A stretch of DNA of 7,304 bases from NCBI GenBank assembly GCA_017473285.1, contig JAFULP010000057.1, positions 1 through 7,304 on the forward strand, written 5' to 3'. The stretch is from Clostridia bacterium. GTDB taxonomy: Bacteria; Bacillota; Clostridia; Christensenellales; UBA1242. Position numbers and translations under genes: made by a program. This document shows positions 4,746 through 7,304 of the stretch, piece by piece. The notes below the pieces were generated by a model. The model was not told the DNA's origin. It saw only the letters and a program-made list of their open reading frames with translations, and did no database searches. Within the stretch, counting starts at the first letter, position 1. Each line of letters starts with the position of its first letter.

Positions 4746-5654
4746 ATGAAAAAATTTAAATTTATCCCTGTAATAGTATGTATGATTATGTTGGCTGTTG
4801 CGCTAACGGGATGTAATTTGTTTAAGGACAAATACAAAAATTTCCAAGTGCAATACACTCCAAATTTACAACTATTATTAGGGGAAGAATGGCATGATGA
4901 CCAAATTAAGGGCACAGCCACAAAATCAGATGATACAACTGAAGATGTAACATCAAAAATGACTATTGACACCAGTGAGTACAACAAAGACCAAGTAGGC
5001 AAGTACAAAATCTATTTTGAATTTGAAGGTATTAAACTAGACTATGAAGTGGAAGTGGTTAGCGAACTTACTAATGCTACATTTATAAGTGAGCGTTTGT
5101 ACAAGGTAATGCAAAATAGTTTGGTTGCAAAGGATGGCGTGTTAAGTTTTGATGCCACAATGAGCCAAGATATTACTTATATGGGTCAAAGTGGTCAAGT
5201 AAAGCACACTATGTATTATAGGGAAGATAACTCTATAATTGATGTGTACTATAAATGGGAATTAGTAAATCCAGACACAACCGTGGATACTGTATATGAA
5301 ATTTGGTATAACGGAACGGTTGATGACGGAATTATGACAATTGATTATCAAGATGGAGACATTGAATCGGGAGCAGGCACTCTTGAAGATTTTGATGCAT
5401 TAAATGAACTGCTTGCTGACGAGCTAGCCGTAATGATAGACGCTTCAGTAAATTATATTGATATTGCAGGAATCCAAACATTCCAAAGCCTTACAACTTA
5501 TACTGGCACATTAACCAAAAATGCAAATTTATACACTCTTGCAGTAGGTACCACAACAATAACATATAGCAACAATAAACTTGCAACTGTAAATAGCGTT
5601 AATTTTGCATATAACACAACCAATACAATCCCTACAGCGCCAGTTGTAGAATAA
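4746..5654 (+). CDS. Secreted lipoprotein with Ig-like domain, function unknown
   Basis: A 302-residue exported lipoprotein. Residues 1–22 are a lipoprotein signal peptide: basic MKKFKF, a hydrophobic core, then the lipobox LTGC with lipidated Cys23, so it should be anchored on the outer face of the membrane. Residues about 33–105 look like a bacterial Ig-like domain of the Big_3 type (a target-sequence-like strand, then TIDTSEYNKDQVGKYKIYF and a closing YEVEVV). Residues 106–302 are rich in Thr, Tyr, Asp and Asn with strand-like alternation; I recognise no family. There are no cysteines after Cys23. The start is set by GGGGGAG (4735–4741), 4 nt before ATG 4746; an in-frame ATG at 4656 would put 30 extra residues before the signal peptide and lacks a ribosome site. 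It has its own terminator. A surface-binding or sensing role is only a guess. Confidence 0.85.
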   Translation: MKKFKFIPVIVCMIMLAVALTGCNLFKDKYKNFQVQYTPNLQLLLGEEWHDDQIKGTATKSDDTTEDVTSKMTIDTSEYNKDQVGKYKIYFEFEGIKLDYEVEVVSELTNATFISERLYKVMQNSLVAKDGVLSFDATMSQDITYMGQSGQVKHTMYYREDNSIIDVYYKWELVNPDTTVDTVYEIWYNGTVDDGIMTIDYQDGDIESGAGTLEDFDALNELLADELAVMIDASVNYIDIAGIQTFQSLTTYTGTLTKNANLYTLAVGTTTITYSNNKLATVNSVNFAYNTTNTIPTAPVVE

Positions 5655-5659
5655 TTAGC

Positions 5660-5687
5660 AAAAAGAAGTCCAAACGACTTCTTTTTT
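5660..5687 (+). terminator. Rho-independent terminator after the lipoprotein gene
   Basis: AAAAAGAAGTC (5660–5670) pairs perfectly with GACTTCTTTTT (5676–5686) around a CAAAC loop, with six T (5682–5687). It begins 5 nt after the stop. Confidence 0.93.
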
Positions 5688-5689
5688 GT

Positions 5690-5718
5690 TTGTATAAAAT
5701 TTAATTTTATGATATACT
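5690..5718 (+). promoter_or_regulatory. Extended -10 promoter for pcrA
   Basis: TATACT (5713–5718) is preceded by TGA, an extended -10. TTGTAT (5690–5695) lies 17 bp upstream but matches only three of six. The promoter starts two bases after the T-run of the preceding terminator. The start of transcription should be near 5725, giving a leader of about 14 nt. Confidence 0.7.
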
Positions 5719-5738
5719 TTTAATCGATTGGAGATATT

Positions 5739-7304
5739 ATGGATTATTCAAGTTTACTTAACGAAGAACAACTTAAAGCGGTGCTTAACACCGAAGGCCC
5801 AGTGCTTGTGTCGGCGGGCGCAGGCAGTGGCAAAACCAGGGTGCTTACATATCGCATTGCGTATTTGCTTACCGAACTTAATATTGACCCTTATAGGATA
5901 TTGGCGATTACATTTACCAATAAGGCTACTAATGAAATGAAAGAGCGTGTGTGCAAAATCCGTGAAGATGCAAGCAATGTTTTGGTGGCAACCTTTCATA
6001 GTTTTTGCGTAAGGATGTTGAGAAAATATCAATCAATGCTAACCGATTATCAGCCCAACTTTAGCATATACACCGATAGTGACCAAACTAAAGTGTATAA
6101 GCAAGTATTTAGCGACCTAGGCATTAGCGATGACGACACTAAGGGCAAAATTAAGCACGCTATTAGCGTAATTAAAAATGATAATATCCATATTGACGAG
6201 TATTGTGAAATCAATAAGCATAGCAAGGGCATTGATATAATTAGGCGTGGATATTTGACATATCAACAAGAGTTAAAGAAAAACAATGCTATGGACTTTG
6301 ATGACTTGCTTATAAACTTTTATAAACTTATTGCCAGCAACGAACAAGTTCGTGAAAGCTTGCAAGAGCGATTTTTATATATCCATATTGACGAATTTCA
6401 AGACACTAACAAACTTCAATACGAAATTGTAAAGATACTTGCCGATAAGCACAAAAATGTGTTTATAGTGGGTGATGAAGACCAATCAATATATAGTTGG
6501 CGTGGTGCTAATGTGGGCAATATTTTCCAATTTTCAAAGGATTTTAAAAATGTAAAAGTATTCAAATTGGAGCAAAACTATCGTAGCACCAAAGCAATAC
6601 TTGATAAGGCCAACAAATTAATTGAAAACAACAAAAACCGCCTAAGCAAAAAGTTGTACACCAGCAACGACCAAGGTAGTGATGTGAGTTATTATTGTGC
6701 AAGGGACGAGCAAGACGAAGCGGACTATGTGGTGCGCCATATCATTCAACAACGAGCATTGGGCGTGGACTTAAACAATATGGCAATATTGCTTAGACTA
6801 AATGCTTTGACACGACCTTTTGAAGAAAAGTTGTTGGCATACAATATCCCACACAAGATATATAATGGCGTAAAGTTTTACGAGCGTGCCGAGATTAAAA
6901 GCACTTTGTCGTATTTGATTGCCATCACCAATCCAAACGACAGCACCAGTTTTAGTAGGCTTATTAACTTTCCAAAGCGTGGAATTGGCGACACAAGCAT
7001 AAATCAACTAAAGATGCTTGCCGATGCACGCAAATGCTCAATTAAGGACATTATTTATAATTGCGACACGGAAGATTTAAAGCCAGCACTACGCACTAAA
7101 TTACAACCATTAAAGCAATTGCTACAAGGCATTGATAACCAAGCCCAAAATGGCGGACTATATGATCTTATCACGTATATTGTAGACGAAGCCAAAATAC
7201 TTCAAAGTTTTAATCAAAAGGACGAAACCGAACTGGATAGATATATAAATGTAACATCACTAATGAAGTCGATTAAGGACTATGAAGAAAACAATCCTGA
7301 TGCA
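5739..7304 (+). CDS. pcrA: ATP-dependent DNA helicase, PcrA/UvrD family, 5' part
   Basis: A superfamily 1A 3'-5' DNA helicase acting in nucleotide excision repair and in clearing replication and transcription conflicts. The frame runs open for 522 codons to the window edge; full-length PcrA is usually 700–750 residues, so about the last quarter is missing. Motifs in order: Q motif LNEEQLKAV (7–15), Walker A GAGSGKT (27–33), Ia ITFTNKATNEMKER (57–70), TFHSFC (85–90), II IDEFQDTN (217–224, Asp218-Glu219), III VGDEDQSIYSWRGA (244–257), IV LEQNYRST (277–284), then LLRLNALTRPFEEKL (351–365), FYERAEIK (380–387) and FPKRGIGDTS (411–420). Motifs V and VI lie beyond the edge. GGAG (5730–5733) is 5 nt before the ATG. 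Rep and UvrD share these motifs; PcrA is preferred because of the Bacillota-like context. Confidence 0.93.
   Translation, partial: MDYSSLLNEEQLKAVLNTEGPVLVSAGAGSGKTRVLTYRIAYLLTELNIDPYRILAITFTNKATNEMKERVCKIREDASNVLVATFHSFCVRMLRKYQSMLTDYQPNFSIYTDSDQTKVYKQVFSDLGISDDDTKGKIKHAISVIKNDNIHIDEYCEINKHSKGIDIIRRGYLTYQQELKKNNAMDFDDLLINFYKLIASNEQVRESLQERFLYIHIDEFQDTNKLQYEIVKILADKHKNVFIVGDEDQSIYSWRGANVGNIFQFSKDFKNVKVFKLEQNYRSTKAILDKANKLIENNKNRLSKKLYTSNDQGSDVSYYCARDEQDEADYVVRHIIQQRALGVDLNNMAILLRLNALTRPFEEKLLAYNIPHKIYNGVKFYERAEIKSTLSYLIAITNPNDSTSFSRLINFPKRGIGDTSINQLKMLADARKCSIKDIIYNCDTEDLKPALRTKLQPLKQLLQGIDNQAQNGGLYDLITYIVDEAKILQSFNQKDETELDRYINVTSLMKSIKDYEENNPDA

Noticed and set aside
4637..5008. 123-codon minus-strand open frame opposite the lipoprotein start
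   Set aside because: It is antisense to a gene with a clear ribosome site, signal peptide and lipobox, and would run through both operator palindromes. No motif supports it.
4423..5654. Toxin–antitoxin or phage repressor module
   Set aside because: The XRE protein could serve as an antitoxin or Cro-like repressor, but its partner is a divergently transcribed secreted lipoprotein with no toxin motif, and no phage gene is nearby.

Overview
The window looks like ordinary chromosome from a low-GC Bacillota-type (Clostridia-like) bacterium. Support for this: strong AGGAG-type ribosome binding sites, A/T-ending codons, the mtaB–hinT–rpsU gene order known from Bacillota, a Gram-positive-style lipoprotein signal, and sigma-A-type promoters. 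All complete genes read with the standard bacterial code (TAA or TAG stops; no in-frame TGA). I cannot name a genus.

Left end (1–678): the 3' part of an unrecognised, very AT-rich, cysteine-containing protein, closed by a terminator. Next (662–3594) comes rpe (ribulose-phosphate 3-epimerase), whose stop overlaps the start of rsmE (16S rRNA U1498 methyltransferase). A 216-bp spacer with a degenerate ~25-bp periodic repeat follows, then mtaB (tRNA methylthiotransferase). hinT (HIT-family nucleotide hydrolase) has its own extended -10 promoter and a terminator. rpsU (ribosomal protein bS21) has the best promoter in the window and a GTG start chosen by its Shine-Dalgarno site. This block is mostly translation machinery: rRNA methylation, tRNA modification and a ribosomal protein.

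Middle (4346–5687): back-to-back terminators separate rpsU from a small XRE-type repressor on the minus strand. The repressor is divergent from a secreted lipoprotein that has an Ig-like domain and an unassigned C-terminal region. The intergenic region carries two near-identical palindromes (core CTTAGTTTACTAA, 38 bp apart) that are good operator candidates. One overlaps the putative regulator promoter and the other lies just upstream of the lipoprotein promoter. This regulator–operator–lipoprotein module is the most interesting part of the window.

Right end (5690–7304): the first 522 codons of a PcrA/UvrD-type superfamily 1 DNA helicase, open at the window edge.

I found no tRNA, rRNA, CRISPR array, insertion sequence or recognised defence system. 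The accessory candidates are the left-end partial gene, the periodic repeat and the regulator–lipoprotein pair. All promoter, operator and terminator calls were made by eye.
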